Source of the DNA: Anaerolineae bacterium
GTDB taxonomy: Bacteria; Chloroflexota; Anaerolineae; 4572-78; J111
Direction: 5' to 3'
Length of the DNA stretch: 64,000 nt
NCBI GenBank assembly: GCA_023151115.1
Contig: JAKLJP010000003.1
Span: forward strand, 1 to 64,000
Under the pieces are notes generated by a model. The model was not told the DNA's origin, ran no database searches, and worked only from the letters and a program-made list of their open reading frames with translations. Both the position numbers and the translations under genes were made by a program. Within the stretch, counting starts at the first letter, position 1. Every line of letters starts with the position of its first letter. This document shows, piece after piece, positions 31,028-39,250 of the stretch.

Positions 31028-32473
31028 ATGCAAGTCAAGCGCACCGGAATTCTCATCAAGCCAAATCCCCGGCGAGTCTTCTTCCGTCCTTTTAACCCCA
31101 GCGGTGAGGGCCGGATCATGAAAATATTAGCTCGAATTATGACCATTCCAGAAGAGGAAGTCGAGCAGCAGCTTCAACAAGTGTTGGCTGAATTTGCGGA
31201 ACGTCACCAAAAATTGAGCCAGTTTTTTCTCAAACGTTTTGAACAAGTCCGGCCATATTTGCTGACCGATCAGCCCGTCAGCGAGGCGCGCCGCTTGTTG
31301 ATTGGGGCTTACTTTACCCAGGAATACGCGCTTGAATCGGCGGCGCTGTTCAACCCCGCGATGGTCTGGCACCCCGACCAGTCCAACTTGCCGGAGGGTA
31401 GCCGCCGCTTTATCCTCAGCCTGCGGGCCACCGGCGAAGGTCACATCTCCTCGATTACTTTCCGTACCGGAGTGATTGACGCCGCCAACAATATCACTAT
31501 CAATGAACCAACCCCGTTTGTCACCGCGCCGGAGCTTGCGCCTAATCCTACCTATGAAAAGGCGCTTTTTGAGCGAAAATTGTTTGAGTTGGGCTTGGCG
31601 AATGATTTTTCTGAGCGGGTGATGACCGGGTTGGGTGAGTCTTTTACCCTGGGCGAACTGGACACTCATATCCATTTCGCCCTGCGCCAGAGTCGCCCGG
31701 AGGGGCAAAATCGGGTTACGGCCAAGGGCATGCTCTCTCTGGCTCAATCCAATTATGAGGTTGTTTATACACCCGAACAGCGTCTTTCTGAGCGGATCAT
31801 CTTCCCTTCCACCCCGGCCGAAATGAACGGCATCGAGGACGCTCGGTTTGTGCAATTTCTGTATGATGATGGCCGGATGACTTATTACGCTACCTACACC
31901 GCCTATGATGGGGAAGTCATCTTACCACAGCTATTGGAAACCCCTGATTTTTTGCATTTTGAGATCCATACCCTGAACGGCCCGGCGGTGCAAAATAAGG
32001 GCATGGCCCTTTTCCCCCGCAAAATCAACGGCTACTACGCTATGATTTCCCGCCAGGACAATGAAAACATTTTTCTGATGTATTCAGATCACATTCATTT
32101 CTGGTACGCCAAGGAGATGATTGTTCGGCCGACGTTTCCCTGGGAATTTGTACAGATGGGGAATTGTGGTTCTCCCCTTGAAACTGAAGCCGGCTGGCTC
32201 GTCCTCAGCCATGGGGTAGGTCCAATGCGCAAATATTCCATCGGCGCGTTTCTGCTTGATTTGAACGACCCGACCCGAGTCATCGGCCGGCTGCGCGAGC
32301 CGCTTCTCAGCCCTAACGAGGACGAGCGAGAAGGCTATGTGCCCAACGTGGTTTACAGTTGCGGGGGATTGATCCATGGCCGTGAATTGATTATTCCTTA
32401 TGCTATCTCGGATTATGCCAGTACCTTTGCCACGGTTAATCTTGATGACCTGCTCACTGAATTAACCAAATAA
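31028..32473 (+). CDS. Glycoside hydrolase family 130 (beta-mannoside phosphorylase/hydrolase)
   Basis: A 481-residue GH130 five-blade propeller enzyme. Members split beta-mannosidic linkages by phosphorolysis or hydrolysis. Visible blocks are RRFILSLRATGEGHISSITF, NGIEDARFVQF (the conserved Asp of the catalytic centre region), TYTAYDGEVILPQLLET, NKGMALFPRKINGYYAMISRQD and WEFVQMGNCGSPLETEAGWLVL. An N-terminal helical extension of about 100 residues resembles the GH130_3-like subgroup. It ends the GT4-GT4-GH130 operon. No signal peptide, so the substrate is intracellular. Confidence 0.88.
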   Translation: MQVKRTGILIKPNPRRVFFRPFNPSGEGRIMKILARIMTIPEEEVEQQLQQVLAEFAERHQKLSQFFLKRFEQVRPYLLTDQPVSEARRLLIGAYFTQEYALESAALFNPAMVWHPDQSNLPEGSRRFILSLRATGEGHISSITFRTGVIDAANNITINEPTPFVTAPELAPNPTYEKALFERKLFELGLANDFSERVMTGLGESFTLGELDTHIHFALRQSRPEGQNRVTAKGMLSLAQSNYEVVYTPEQRLSERIIFPSTPAEMNGIEDARFVQFLYDDGRMTYYATYTAYDGEVILPQLLETPDFLHFEIHTLNGPAVQNKGMALFPRKINGYYAMISRQDNENIFLMYSDHIHFWYAKEMIVRPTFPWEFVQMGNCGSPLETEAGWLVLSHGVGPMRKYSIGAFLLDLNDPTRVIGRLREPLLSPNEDEREGYVPNVVYSCGGLIHGRELIIPYAISDYASTFATVNLDDLLTELTK

Positions 32474-32475
32474 TC

Positions 32476-32529
32476 GTAGGACAAGCTGTTAGTTTGTCCG
32501 GTTTGGGACAAGCTAACAGCTTGTCCTAC
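32476..32529. repeat. GTAGGACAAGCTGTTAG hairpin repeat
   Basis: GTAGGACAAGCTGTTAG pairs with CTAACAGCTTGTCCTAC. It lies at the end of the GH130 operon and may help to terminate it; there is no T-run. Confidence 0.8.
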
Positions 32530-32573
32530 ATTTCCAACTCATTTTAATCACACTCTAATCGTTTTGCCGGCTT

Positions 32574-32615
32574 TTGACACGGCCTGGGAGCTATGCTAAA
32601 ATGGTCTTACCATTT
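32574..32615 (+). promoter_or_regulatory. Promoter and FadR/GntR-type operator of the regulator gene
   Basis: TTGACA (32574-32579), a 17-base spacer and TAAAAT (32597-32602) make a near-consensus promoter. The palindrome AAATGGTCTTACCATTT (32599-32615) overlaps the -10 and the start point, and fits the TGGTNNNACCA operator of FadR-subfamily regulators such as PdhR and LldR. Autorepression is inferred. Confidence 0.7.
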
Positions 32616-32641
32616 GACCAACTTACCCCATTTGTAAAGCC

Positions 32642-33349
32642 ATGGACAAAACCTTCGAGCCGTTCGCCAAAGATGTCCTCCCCAAAAAAATCACCGCTCG
32701 CCTGCTCTCCCTGATCAAAGAAAAACATCTCCGGCCTGGCGACAAACTGCCGCCTGAGCGTGAACTGGCGGCGATGATGCAGGTCAGCCGCCCTTCGCTG
32801 CGGGAGGCGCTGCAAGCGCTGGCGATTATGAATATCATCGAAATGCGCCAGGGCGATGGCACGTATGTCACCTCGCTGGAGCCGGAACTGTTGGTTGAAC
32901 CGCTCGACTTTGTTTTTTCGCTGGATGACTCGACCCTGCTGGAACTTTTTGAAGCCCGCAAAATTGTCGAAGTAGGCCTGGTCGCCCTGGCGGCGCAGCG
33001 CATTACGGCTGCGGAAATGGCCGACCTGGAAAGCTGCCTGGCCAAATCGCTGCAAGCCGCCGATGACCCCGACGCTTTTCTCCTGGCCGATCTGGAACTC
33101 CATAAAAAAATCGGCCTGGCCGCCCGAAATCCCATTATGCAGCGTTTTATGGACTCGATTAGCCAGCTTAGCCTGGCCAGCCGGGCCAGAACCAACTATA
33201 TTCCCGGCGTGACCCAACAGAGCGCCGAGGATCATCGGGCTATTGTGGCTGCGCTCAAAAGCCGTGATGTGGAAGCGGCCCGCCAGGCGATGCTGCAACA
33301 TCTGGATAACGTCGAACAACGACTCAAAGCTTTATTAGCCCAAGAATGA
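32642..33349 (+). CDS. FadR-subfamily GntR transcriptional regulator
   Basis: A 235-residue DNA-binding regulator. The N-terminal winged helix reads LLSLIKEKHLRPGDKLPPER, then ELAAMMQVSRPSLREALQAL and GDGTYVTSL. The C-terminal FCD domain (about 90-225) carries the metal/ligand pattern LFEARKIVEVGLVALAAQR and DLELHKKIGLAARNPIMQRF, with His pairs near the end (EDHRAIVAAL). It probably represses its own gene through the operator at 32599-32615. It lies upstream of a molybdenum hydroxylase gene set on the same strand, which it may control in response to an organic acid. Confidence 0.9.
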   Translation: MDKTFEPFAKDVLPKKITARLLSLIKEKHLRPGDKLPPERELAAMMQVSRPSLREALQALAIMNIIEMRQGDGTYVTSLEPELLVEPLDFVFSLDDSTLLELFEARKIVEVGLVALAAQRITAAEMADLESCLAKSLQAADDPDAFLLADLELHKKIGLAARNPIMQRFMDSISQLSLASRARTNYIPGVTQQSAEDHRAIVAALKSRDVEAARQAMLQHLDNVEQRLKALLAQE

Positions 33350-33399
33350 CCACCGACGGTTGACCGCCTCAGAATTACGGCGGTCGAAATTGTTTTGCT

Positions 33400-33840
33400 A
33401 TGAAAATTGCCAATCACTACACTTTTACCGCACCCAGAGAGCGCATCTGGCCTTTGATTTATGATCCGGCGGCGTTGGCCGGCTTGATTCCCGGCTGCGA
33501 AAAATTGGAGCAGGTCGGCCCCGACGAATATCGCGGCCAAATCCAGCTTCGCCTGCCGGCGGTGGTGGGCACATACCAAACCTACGTAAAACTGGTCGAG
33601 CGTGAAGAACCCAGTTATTGTCTTTTTGAAGGTGAGGTAAGCGGCGGCCCTGGCTCCGTCAAGGGGACAGCTTCTTTCCGGCTGGAAGCCCTCGGCGAGG
33701 GCGAAACCTTAATGAATTATGAAGGCCAGGGCATTATCAGCGGGCCGCTGGGCCAGTTAAATTCGCGCTTTATCGAAGGTATTGCCAACACCCTGATCAA
33801 GCAGGGCTTGGCCAGGTTGAATCAGCAGGCGCAAGAATGA
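33400..33840 (+). CDS. CoxG-like SRPBCC protein
   Basis: A 146-residue protein of the CoxG (carbon monoxide dehydrogenase subunit G) family. It has the START/SRPBCC pattern FTAPRERIWPLIYDPAALAG, LIPGCEKLEQVGPDEYRGQI and YEGQGIISGPLGQLNSRFIE. CoxG proteins occur next to molybdenum hydroxylases and are linked to membrane recruitment or maturation of the enzyme. A long membrane-anchoring tail is absent, and the protein ends at NQQAQE. It starts 50 bases after the GntR gene, on the same strand as the Mo-hydroxylase subunits further on. Confidence 0.88.
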   Translation: MKIANHYTFTAPRERIWPLIYDPAALAGLIPGCEKLEQVGPDEYRGQIQLRLPAVVGTYQTYVKLVEREEPSYCLFEGEVSGGPGSVKGTASFRLEALGEGETLMNYEGQGIISGPLGQLNSRFIEGIANTLIKQGLARLNQQAQE

Positions 33841-33887
33841 CCGGGGATATTGCTCCGGCCTCTGGCCCTAGTCGAGTATCTAATTAA

Positions 33888-33950
33888 GCGTTTTGAGTTC
33901 CTATGAGTTCCCTTAGTTCCCTGGGAACTCGTAGGAACTTGAGGGAACTT
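33888..33950. repeat. Decamer-type AGTTCCTANG palindromic repeat
   Basis: GAGTTCCTAT, GAGTTCCCTT and AGTTCCC run into the reversed TGGGAACTCG, TAGGAACTTG and AGGGAACTT. The same family is at 49927-49998 and, in frame, at 55226-55345. Confidence 0.85.
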
Positions 33951-33965
33951 ATTTTTGGACAGTCA

Positions 33966-34158
33966 CTAAGTACAGGATTGGATAAATTTGTCACGAGTTA
34001 AAGTGTCCGACTCCGGCATGTCATTTCAAGCGCCAGCGAGAAATCTTTGTCTTTGCCTGGAAGTTTATGTGGCGGTAAAGGGGATTCCTCCCTCCGGTCG
34101 GAATGACATGACTTTCTTGGCGGTATCTACGTCACGACTGATGTCAAGCTGTGCTTAG
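33966..34158. mobile_element. MITE-like element, copy A (diverged, 193 bp)
   Basis: Ends CTAAGTACAGGATTG and AAGCTGTGCTTAG. The inner TGTCATTTC...GAGAAATCTT and ATTCCTCCCTCCGGTCGGAA blocks match the copy that follows directly, with which it shares the CTTAG junction. Confidence 0.8.
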
Positions 34159-34362
34159 TACAGGATTGCATAAATTCGTCACGATTTAATGTATCCGTTT
34201 CCTGAGATGTCATTTCGAGCGCCAGCGAGAAATCTTCTTGCTCGCTATAACATTTTCGGCGGTGATAACGAAGATTCCTCCCTCCGGTCGGAATGATATG
34301 ACTTCTGTGGAGGTATCTACTCGCCTTGATTTCGTCACGAACTAAGGCAAAGCTGTACTTAG
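34154..34362. mobile_element. MITE-like element, copy B (209 bp)
   Basis: Imperfect terminal inverted repeats of about 30 bp (TACAGGATTGCATAAATTCG and, reversed, TACAGCTTTGCCTTAGTTCG), flanked by CTTAG on both sides. Apart from the terminal flank it is identical to the reverse complement of 46405-46613. It has no coding capacity. It ends 18 bases before the cyclase gene start. Confidence 0.88.
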
Positions 34363-34380
34363 AAAATTATGGAGGCACTC

Positions 34381-35049
34381 ATGCCACGCATCGTTGACTT
34401 ATCCGTGGAAATTGGCGAGGCTACCCTCAGCCCGCCGTCGGTTAACCAGCAGCTCAAACTGACCCGTTTTCATCGCGGCCCCGGCTTCTGGCAGGCCAGC
34501 AAGGTGGAAATGGTGCTGCACACCGGCTCGCACGTGGATTTTACCAAGCACGTCCAGGCCGACGGCGAAACCGCCGCTGATGTTTCGCTCGACCGGGTGT
34601 TTGGCCAGGCGCTGGTGGTGGATTTGAGCTTTGCCCAGGCCAACCACCAGATTTCGGTGGCGGATATGGAAACGCACGCCCAGCTGGTCCAAAAAGGCGA
34701 TATTGTGCTGGTCCGCACCGATTGGACCGAGAAGCAGTGGGGCAACTTCCCCACCTACTACCTGGAGTCGCCCTACTGCGCCCCCGAAGCGGCCCAATGG
34801 CTGATTGATCGCGGAGCCAAAGCTATCGGCTTTGACTGCTTCAGCGAATACTGCGCCCGCCTGCCCGATTTCACCTCCGAGGAGTTCATCATCCACAAAA
34901 TTATCCTGGAAAATGGAGCCATTTTGATGCAGCAGTTGACCAACTTCTCCCAACTACCCGTAGGCCGCCGTTTTCAATTTTTCGCTCCTTTCATTAAAAT
35001 GAGGGGGGCGGAGGGATCGCCGGCGCGGTTTTTTGCGTTGCTTGAGTAA
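34381..35049 (+). CDS. Cyclase-family (kynurenine formamidase-like) metal hydrolase
   Basis: A 222-residue member of the cyclase family that includes kynurenine formamidase and isatin hydrolase. The metal motif HTGSHVDFTKH (about residues 46-56) corresponds to HxGTHxDxPxH. QKGDIVLVRTDWTEK, AIGFDCFSEYCARLPDFTSE and a C-terminal RFQFFAPFIKMRGAEGSPAR follow. I choose the ATG at 34381 because GGAGG lies 6 bases upstream; an ATG at 34369 precedes that site. Placed before the Mo-hydroxylase subunits, it may open the ring that they hydroxylate. Its stop codon lies in a heptamer array. Confidence 0.87.
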   Translation: MPRIVDLSVEIGEATLSPPSVNQQLKLTRFHRGPGFWQASKVEMVLHTGSHVDFTKHVQADGETAADVSLDRVFGQALVVDLSFAQANHQISVADMETHAQLVQKGDIVLVRTDWTEKQWGNFPTYYLESPYCAPEAAQWLIDRGAKAIGFDCFSEYCARLPDFTSEEFIIHKIILENGAILMQQLTNFSQLPVGRRFQFFAPFIKMRGAEGSPARFFALLE

Positions 35050-35088
35050 CAAGTAGCAGGTAACAGGGTAGCAGGTAGCAGGGTAGCA
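35045..35088. repeat. AGTAGCA/GGTAACA array, left flank of the four-helix gene
   Basis: Units AGTAACA, AGTAGCA, GGTAACA, GGGTAGCA, GGTAGCA, GGGTAGCA. It overlaps the cyclase stop codon and is inverted relative to 35492-35537. Confidence 0.88.
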
Positions 35089-35103
35089 AAAAGGGGAGAG
35101 GCT

Positions 35104-35474
35104 ATGTCCAATTATGAAGACTCAGAGCTTTATAAATTGGCTAAGCAATGGCGGTTGAGATTCATAAAACGACGTTGGACGAACTCCCAAAATTTGAGAT
35201 GTATGAGCAAGGTTCTCAAATTCGCCGTTCTAGTAAATCTGTGGTCGCCAATTTCGTTGAAGGATACGGACGGCGGCATTACAAAGCTGAATATATCAAG
35301 TTCATGACTTACGCCCTTGCTTCTTGTGATGAGACAAAAGCTCACTTGGAGTTATTGCACGAAACTGGCTCACTGTCTCCCGAAAGATTTCACTATTTTT
35401 ACGGCAATTATCGCAAAATCGGCGCAATGCTCTACAATTTACGCCAATCCGTCATAAGCGGACACGCCAACTAA
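35104..35474 (+). pseudogene. Four-helix-bundle (IVP/S23-type) protein, frameshifted
   Basis: Matches the family first seen in 23S rRNA intervening sequences. It starts YEDSELYKLAKQ in one frame and continues AVEIHKTTLDELPKFEMYEQ, SQIRRSSKSVVANFVEGYGR and FMTYALASCDETKAHLELLH in another. A single missing base in AAGCAATGGCG (35143-35153) explains the switch. An internal ATG at 35148 could still give a 108-residue product that has most of the bundle. It is flanked by inverted tandem arrays (35045-35088 and 35492-35537) and interrupts the Mo-hydroxylase operon, so it looks like an inserted module. Confidence 0.75.
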
Positions 35475-35491
35475 CATTTAATCTGCAACCC

Positions 35492-35537
35492 TGTTACCTT
35501 GCTACCTGTTACTTTGTTACTTGCTACTTTGCTACTC
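35492..35537. repeat. TGTTACC/TTGCTACT array, right flank of the four-helix gene
   Basis: Units TGTTACC, TTGCTACC, TGTTACT, TTGTTACT, TGCTACT, TTGCTACT: the inverted counterpart of the left array. Confidence 0.88.
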
Positions 35538-35562
35538 TGATTTCACCAAAGGAGGTGTCAAT

Positions 35563-36402
35563 GTGTCTGTAAAAGAATATTTTCTGCCTCAATCCTTGGC
35601 TGAGGCGACCGGACTGCTGGCAAGCTATGGCCCTTCGCTGCTGGTCATGGCCGGCGGGACGATTGCTATGCCGCTGATCAACGAAGGGGTTTCCATGCCC
35701 GAACGGGTGATGGGGCTGCGCCAGGCCGGTCTCAACTATGTTAACCGGACCAACGGTACGGTGGCGATTGGCGCAACGACCACGTTAACCCAGGTTTTGG
35801 GGCTGGAGGCGCTGCCTCTGCTCCAAACCGCCGCCGACAATGCCGGAAGCTGGTCCATCCGCAACATGGGTACGATTGGCGGCAACATCTTTGCCCCACC
35901 GCCCGCCGGAGATGTGGCCGTAGCGCTGCTGGCCCTCGATGCCCAGGTCAAGCTGGTCAGCCAGAGCGGTGAACGGCTACTGCCGCTGGCCGATTTCTAC
36001 ACCGGCTTTATGACCAACGTGCTGGAACCGGGCGAACTGCTGGCCGAAATCCAGGTTCCGGTAGCTGCCGGTCAAACTGCCTACCTCAAGTATGGCCGCA
36101 AACACGCCGTTACCCCCGCCATTGTGACCGCCGCCGCCCGCGTGGTTTTGGACGGTGGGCAAGTTAAGGAAGCGCGGCTGGCCCTGAACGGCGTCGGGCC
36201 GCACCCGCTGCGGGCCAAACAGGCCGAAGCGGCGCTGGTGGGTTCGGCGCTGACCCCCGACTCGATTGCAACGGCGGCCCAGGCGGCCAGCGCCGAGTGC
36301 GACCCCTTCACCGATGCGATTGCCAGCGAGTGGTACCGGCGCAAAATGGTCGGGGTGTATGTCAAGCGGGCGCTTTATCAAATTGCCGGATTGGAGGTTT
36401 AA
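35563..36402 (+). CDS. Molybdenum hydroxylase FAD subunit (CoxM/NdhF type)
   Basis: A 280-residue FAD-binding subunit of the xanthine dehydrogenase family, which passes electrons from the Fe-S clusters to the acceptor. FAD contacts are VMAGGTIAMPLINEG (residues 30-44) and the second motif NMGTIGGNIFAPPPAGD; C-terminal ALNGVGPHPLRAKQAE is typical. The start is the GTG at 35563, placed by AAAGGAGG 8 bases upstream; the frame upstream of it is repeat-derived. It is followed after 2 bases by the 2Fe-2S subunit gene, giving a tightly coupled operon. Confidence 0.9.
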   Translation: MSVKEYFLPQSLAEATGLLASYGPSLLVMAGGTIAMPLINEGVSMPERVMGLRQAGLNYVNRTNGTVAIGATTTLTQVLGLEALPLLQTAADNAGSWSIRNMGTIGGNIFAPPPAGDVAVALLALDAQVKLVSQSGERLLPLADFYTGFMTNVLEPGELLAEIQVPVAAGQTAYLKYGRKHAVTPAIVTAAARVVLDGGQVKEARLALNGVGPHPLRAKQAEAALVGSALTPDSIATAAQAASAECDPFTDAIASEWYRRKMVGVYVKRALYQIAGLEV

Positions 36403-36404
36403 TT

Positions 36405-36893
36405 GTGGCATCCAAAATTGTCAGTTTTACTCTGAACGGTCGAGAGACCGAAGTGATGGTCAAACCGCTGACCACCTTGCAGACCGTGCTGCGAGAGGGG
36501 TTGGACCAGACCGCCACCAAAACCGGCTGCAAACAAGGCGGCTGCGGCAGCTGCACGGTGCTGCTCAACGGCGAGCCGGTGCTGTCGTGCCTGTTACCGG
36601 CCGAGGATGTGGCCGGGCAGAATGTGACCACTTTGGAGGGAATTACCCCGGTGGGGGGGCTGCACCCGCTGCAAGCCGCCTTTTTTGATAACTTTGCGGT
36701 GCAGTGCGGCTACTGCTCCCCCGGCATGATTATGGTCTCCAAAGCCCTGCTGGACCGCAACCCCAACCCGTCGCGCGAAGAAATTGTCCACGCGCTGACC
36801 GGCAATCTCTGCCGCTGCACCGGCTACGAGCCGATCATCAAGGCGGTCGAAGATGCGGCCGAGCGGCTGAAAGGAGCACACAATGGGCGCTAA
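36405..36893 (+). CDS. Molybdenum hydroxylase 2Fe-2S subunit (CoxS/NdhS type)
   Basis: A 162-residue electron-transfer subunit with two [2Fe-2S] clusters. The plant-ferredoxin-type site is GCKQGGCGSCTVLLNG with a fourth Cys at LSCLL. The second, all-helical site is QCGYCSPGMIM and NLCRCTGYEPI. The GTG start at 36405 follows GGAGGTTTAATT; the frame upstream overlaps the FAD gene and lacks family similarity. It overlaps the large-subunit gene by 11 bases. Confidence 0.93.
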   Translation: MASKIVSFTLNGRETEVMVKPLTTLQTVLREGLDQTATKTGCKQGGCGSCTVLLNGEPVLSCLLPAEDVAGQNVTTLEGITPVGGLHPLQAAFFDNFAVQCGYCSPGMIMVSKALLDRNPNPSREEIVHALTGNLCRCTGYEPIIKAVEDAAERLKGAHNGR

Positions 36894-38253
36894 AGATGTC
36901 GAAAAAGCCATCGAGAAAAAGCACAACGTCGTCGGGCAGTCGGTGCTGCGCCGCGACGGTCTGGGCCACGTGACCGGCAAAACCGTTTTTATTGATGACC
37001 TCAAATTCCCCGGCATGCTGCATTTGAAGATGGTGCGCAGTCCGCTGCACCACGCCAAAATCAAGGGGATTGACTTCTCCGAAGCCGAGAAAACGCCCGG
37101 CTTTGTCAAGGCGCTGACCTACAAGGACGTGCCCAAGAATATCTACACCATCCTCTGTCTGATTGGCGTTGGCCCTGACGATGAGCCGGTGCTGGCCCAG
37201 GATCGGGTCCGCTTCAAGGGTGAGCAAATCGCCGCCATCCTGGCCGAAAGCGAAGAGGCCGCGCTAGAAGCGGCCGCCAAAGTCAAGCTGGATTTAGAAG
37301 AACTGCCGGCCGTCTTTGATATGGAAGAGGCGCTCAAACCCGGCGCGCCGATTGTGACCGATTGGGGGACGAACTACTTTGTTTACGAGGGCCACCACTG
37401 CCGCCGGGTGCGCTACGGCGACGTGGAAAAAGGCTTTGCCGAGGCCGATTTTATTGTCGAGGATCGCTATAGCACCAGCCCCATCGAGCACGCCCCGACC
37501 GAAACCACGGCCTGCATCGCCAAGCCGGAGGCCGATGGCCGGATCACCGTCTACACCAACACCCAGGCCATCTTTTTTAGCCTGGACAACACCGCCCTGA
37601 TCCTGCAAGTCCCCTTCAACAAGCTGCACTTTGTCGGCGGCACGGTGGGCGGCGGCTTTGGCGGCAAGGTGGATGTGATCACCGAGCCGATTGCGGCCCT
37701 GGCAGCTATGAAAACGGGCCGGCCGGTCAAGTACAAATACAGCCGCAGCGAAGAGATGCAAGTTTCTTCGACCCGCAGCGCCTGGACCATTTACATCAAG
37801 GATGGCGTGACTAAAGATGGGCGGATCATCGCCCGGCAGGTCACTTCTTACGCCGACGCCGGCGCGTACAACCGCCACACTCCCTATGCCGTGACCAAGC
37901 ACGCGGCCAACGCCGCCGGTCCCTACGCCATCCCCAACGTTTCAATTGATGTCCACTGCGTTTACACCAACCGCCAGCCGACCAGCGCCTTTCGCGGCTT
38001 TGGGGTGACGATGGCCTCGTTTGCCCTGGAAGTGCAGATGGACAAGATTGCCGAGACGGTGGGCATGGACCCCTGGGAAATCCGCCTGATCAACGCCTAT
38101 CGCAACGGCGATATCAAGCCGCATCGTAAAGTCACGGAGGATGCCACCCTGGTCGAGACCATTCAGGCGGCGGCTAAACTGGTCGGCCACGAGCTGCCCG
38201 ACCACCTCAAGGCGATGAATTCCTGGGACAGAAATGGAGGCAAGCATGGCTAA
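36883..38253 (+). CDS. Molybdenum hydroxylase large subunit, N-terminal half (NdhL-like)
   Basis: A 456-residue polypeptide matching the first part of the molybdopterin-binding subunit. It has QSVLRRDGLGHVTGKTVFID at the start, the ALxD-like AQDRVRFKGEQIAAILAES, the cofactor loop GGTVGGGFGGKVDV, and TSAFRGFGVTMASFALEVQM. Instead of running on to about 780 residues it stops at 38253, and the rest is a second gene overlapping by 8 bases. A split of this kind, with a 50-kDa and a 37-kDa Mo subunit, is known for nicotinate dehydrogenase (NdhL/NdhM) of Eubacterium barkeri. AAAGGAGC precedes the ATG. Substrate unknown. Confidence 0.9.
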   Translation: MGAKDVEKAIEKKHNVVGQSVLRRDGLGHVTGKTVFIDDLKFPGMLHLKMVRSPLHHAKIKGIDFSEAEKTPGFVKALTYKDVPKNIYTILCLIGVGPDDEPVLAQDRVRFKGEQIAAILAESEEAALEAAAKVKLDLEELPAVFDMEEALKPGAPIVTDWGTNYFVYEGHHCRRVRYGDVEKGFAEADFIVEDRYSTSPIEHAPTETTACIAKPEADGRITVYTNTQAIFFSLDNTALILQVPFNKLHFVGGTVGGGFGGKVDVITEPIAALAAMKTGRPVKYKYSRSEEMQVSSTRSAWTIYIKDGVTKDGRIIARQVTSYADAGAYNRHTPYAVTKHAANAAGPYAIPNVSIDVHCVYTNRQPTSAFRGFGVTMASFALEVQMDKIAETVGMDPWEIRLINAYRNGDIKPHRKVTEDATLVETIQAAAKLVGHELPDHLKAMNSWDRNGGKHG

Positions 38254-39250
38254 AAAACGCGGCGTCGGCATGGCCGCCGTCAATTATCCTACCGGCATGA
38301 ACCTGGGCGGCGACCCGTCCCAGGCGTTGATCCACTCGACTACCACCGGCACCTTTGTCATCAGCCTGTCCAGCACCGATTTGGGCCAGGGCCTCAAAAC
38401 GGTCATCGCCCAGATTGGGGCCGAGGCGCTGGGCGTACCTTTTGAAAACGTGCTGATTGACACCGCCGACTCCGATACCGGCCCGCACTGCATGGGAACC
38501 TTCGCCAGCCGGGCCACCCACCGGGTCGGCAATGCGGTCATTGCCGCCGCCCAAGAAGCCCGCAAGGTGATGCTGGAAGTGGCCGGCGACGAGCTGGAGG
38601 TCAGCCCCGACGATTTGGAAACGGATGGGCAGGGCCATATTCGGGTCAAAGGGTCGCCGGATCGCTCGATTGACCTGGTCAGCCTGGCCCTGGCCGCCCA
38701 CTTCAAGTACGGCAAAACCATCTCCGGGCGGGGCATGTTCATGAAGCCCAAAAGCGAGGTGGACCCCGAAACCGGCGCGATGGACCCCGACTCGACCGAA
38801 GCCCACGCCTGCACCGTAGCCGAGGTGGAAGTGGATACCGAAACCGGCGAAGTGACCGTCTTGAGCCTCAAAAGCGCCTACGAAATCGGCTGCGAGGTCA
38901 ACCCGGCGCTGGTCAAAGGGCAGATTACCGGCGGCTCCTTTATGGGCATGGCTCACGCCCTGTATGAAACCACCGCGCCCTATTACCCGCTCCAGGAGCA
39001 CAACCCCAGCAGCTTCAGCGAGTATGTGCTGCCCGGTCCCACCGAACTGCCGGTCATTGAAAGTGTAGTCCTGGAATATCCCTCGGCCAACGGCCCCTTC
39101 GGGGTCAAAGGCGTCGGCGAGATGACGGCCAACCCGCCCATCCCGGCTATTGTCAACGCCATCAATAACGCCCTCGGCGTGCGCATCACCAGCCTGCCGG
39201 TCACGCCGGAGAAGATACTAAGGGCGTTAGAGGAGAAAGAAGAAACGTGA
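38246..39250 (+). CDS. Molybdenum hydroxylase large subunit, C-terminal half (NdhM-like)
   Basis: A 334-residue polypeptide with the second half of the Mo-binding subunit. SSTDLGQGLKTVIAQIGAEA is the GQG pterin-contact region; GPHCMGTFASRATHRVGNAV follows. The catalytic Glu lies in FGVKGVGEMTANPPIPAIVN. A clean ATG at 38246 has GGAGG 6 bases upstream and overlaps the first half (ATGGCTAA), so the split looks like a designed gene boundary, not a frameshift. The two halves must assemble to form one active site. A longer start at 38234 is possible. Confidence 0.9.
   Translation: MAKKRGVGMAAVNYPTGMNLGGDPSQALIHSTTTGTFVISLSSTDLGQGLKTVIAQIGAEALGVPFENVLIDTADSDTGPHCMGTFASRATHRVGNAVIAAAQEARKVMLEVAGDELEVSPDDLETDGQGHIRVKGSPDRSIDLVSLALAAHFKYGKTISGRGMFMKPKSEVDPETGAMDPDSTEAHACTVAEVEVDTETGEVTVLSLKSAYEIGCEVNPALVKGQITGGSFMGMAHALYETTAPYYPLQEHNPSSFSEYVLPGPTELPVIESVVLEYPSANGPFGVKGVGEMTANPPIPAIVNAINNALGVRITSLPVTPEKILRALEEKEET

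Noticed and set aside
35045..35537. Regular repeats resembling a CRISPR array
   Set aside because: Units are 7-8 bp with no spacers, so this is a tandem array, not CRISPR. No cas genes are present.
36297..36404. Longer start of the 2Fe-2S subunit
   Set aside because: It overlaps the FAD-subunit gene. The GTG at 36405 has a good ribosome-binding site and matches the family N-terminus.
38234..38253. Frameshift explanation for the two-part Mo subunit
   Set aside because: The second half has its own GGAGG and ATG at a natural domain boundary with an 8-base overlap, as expected for separate genes.
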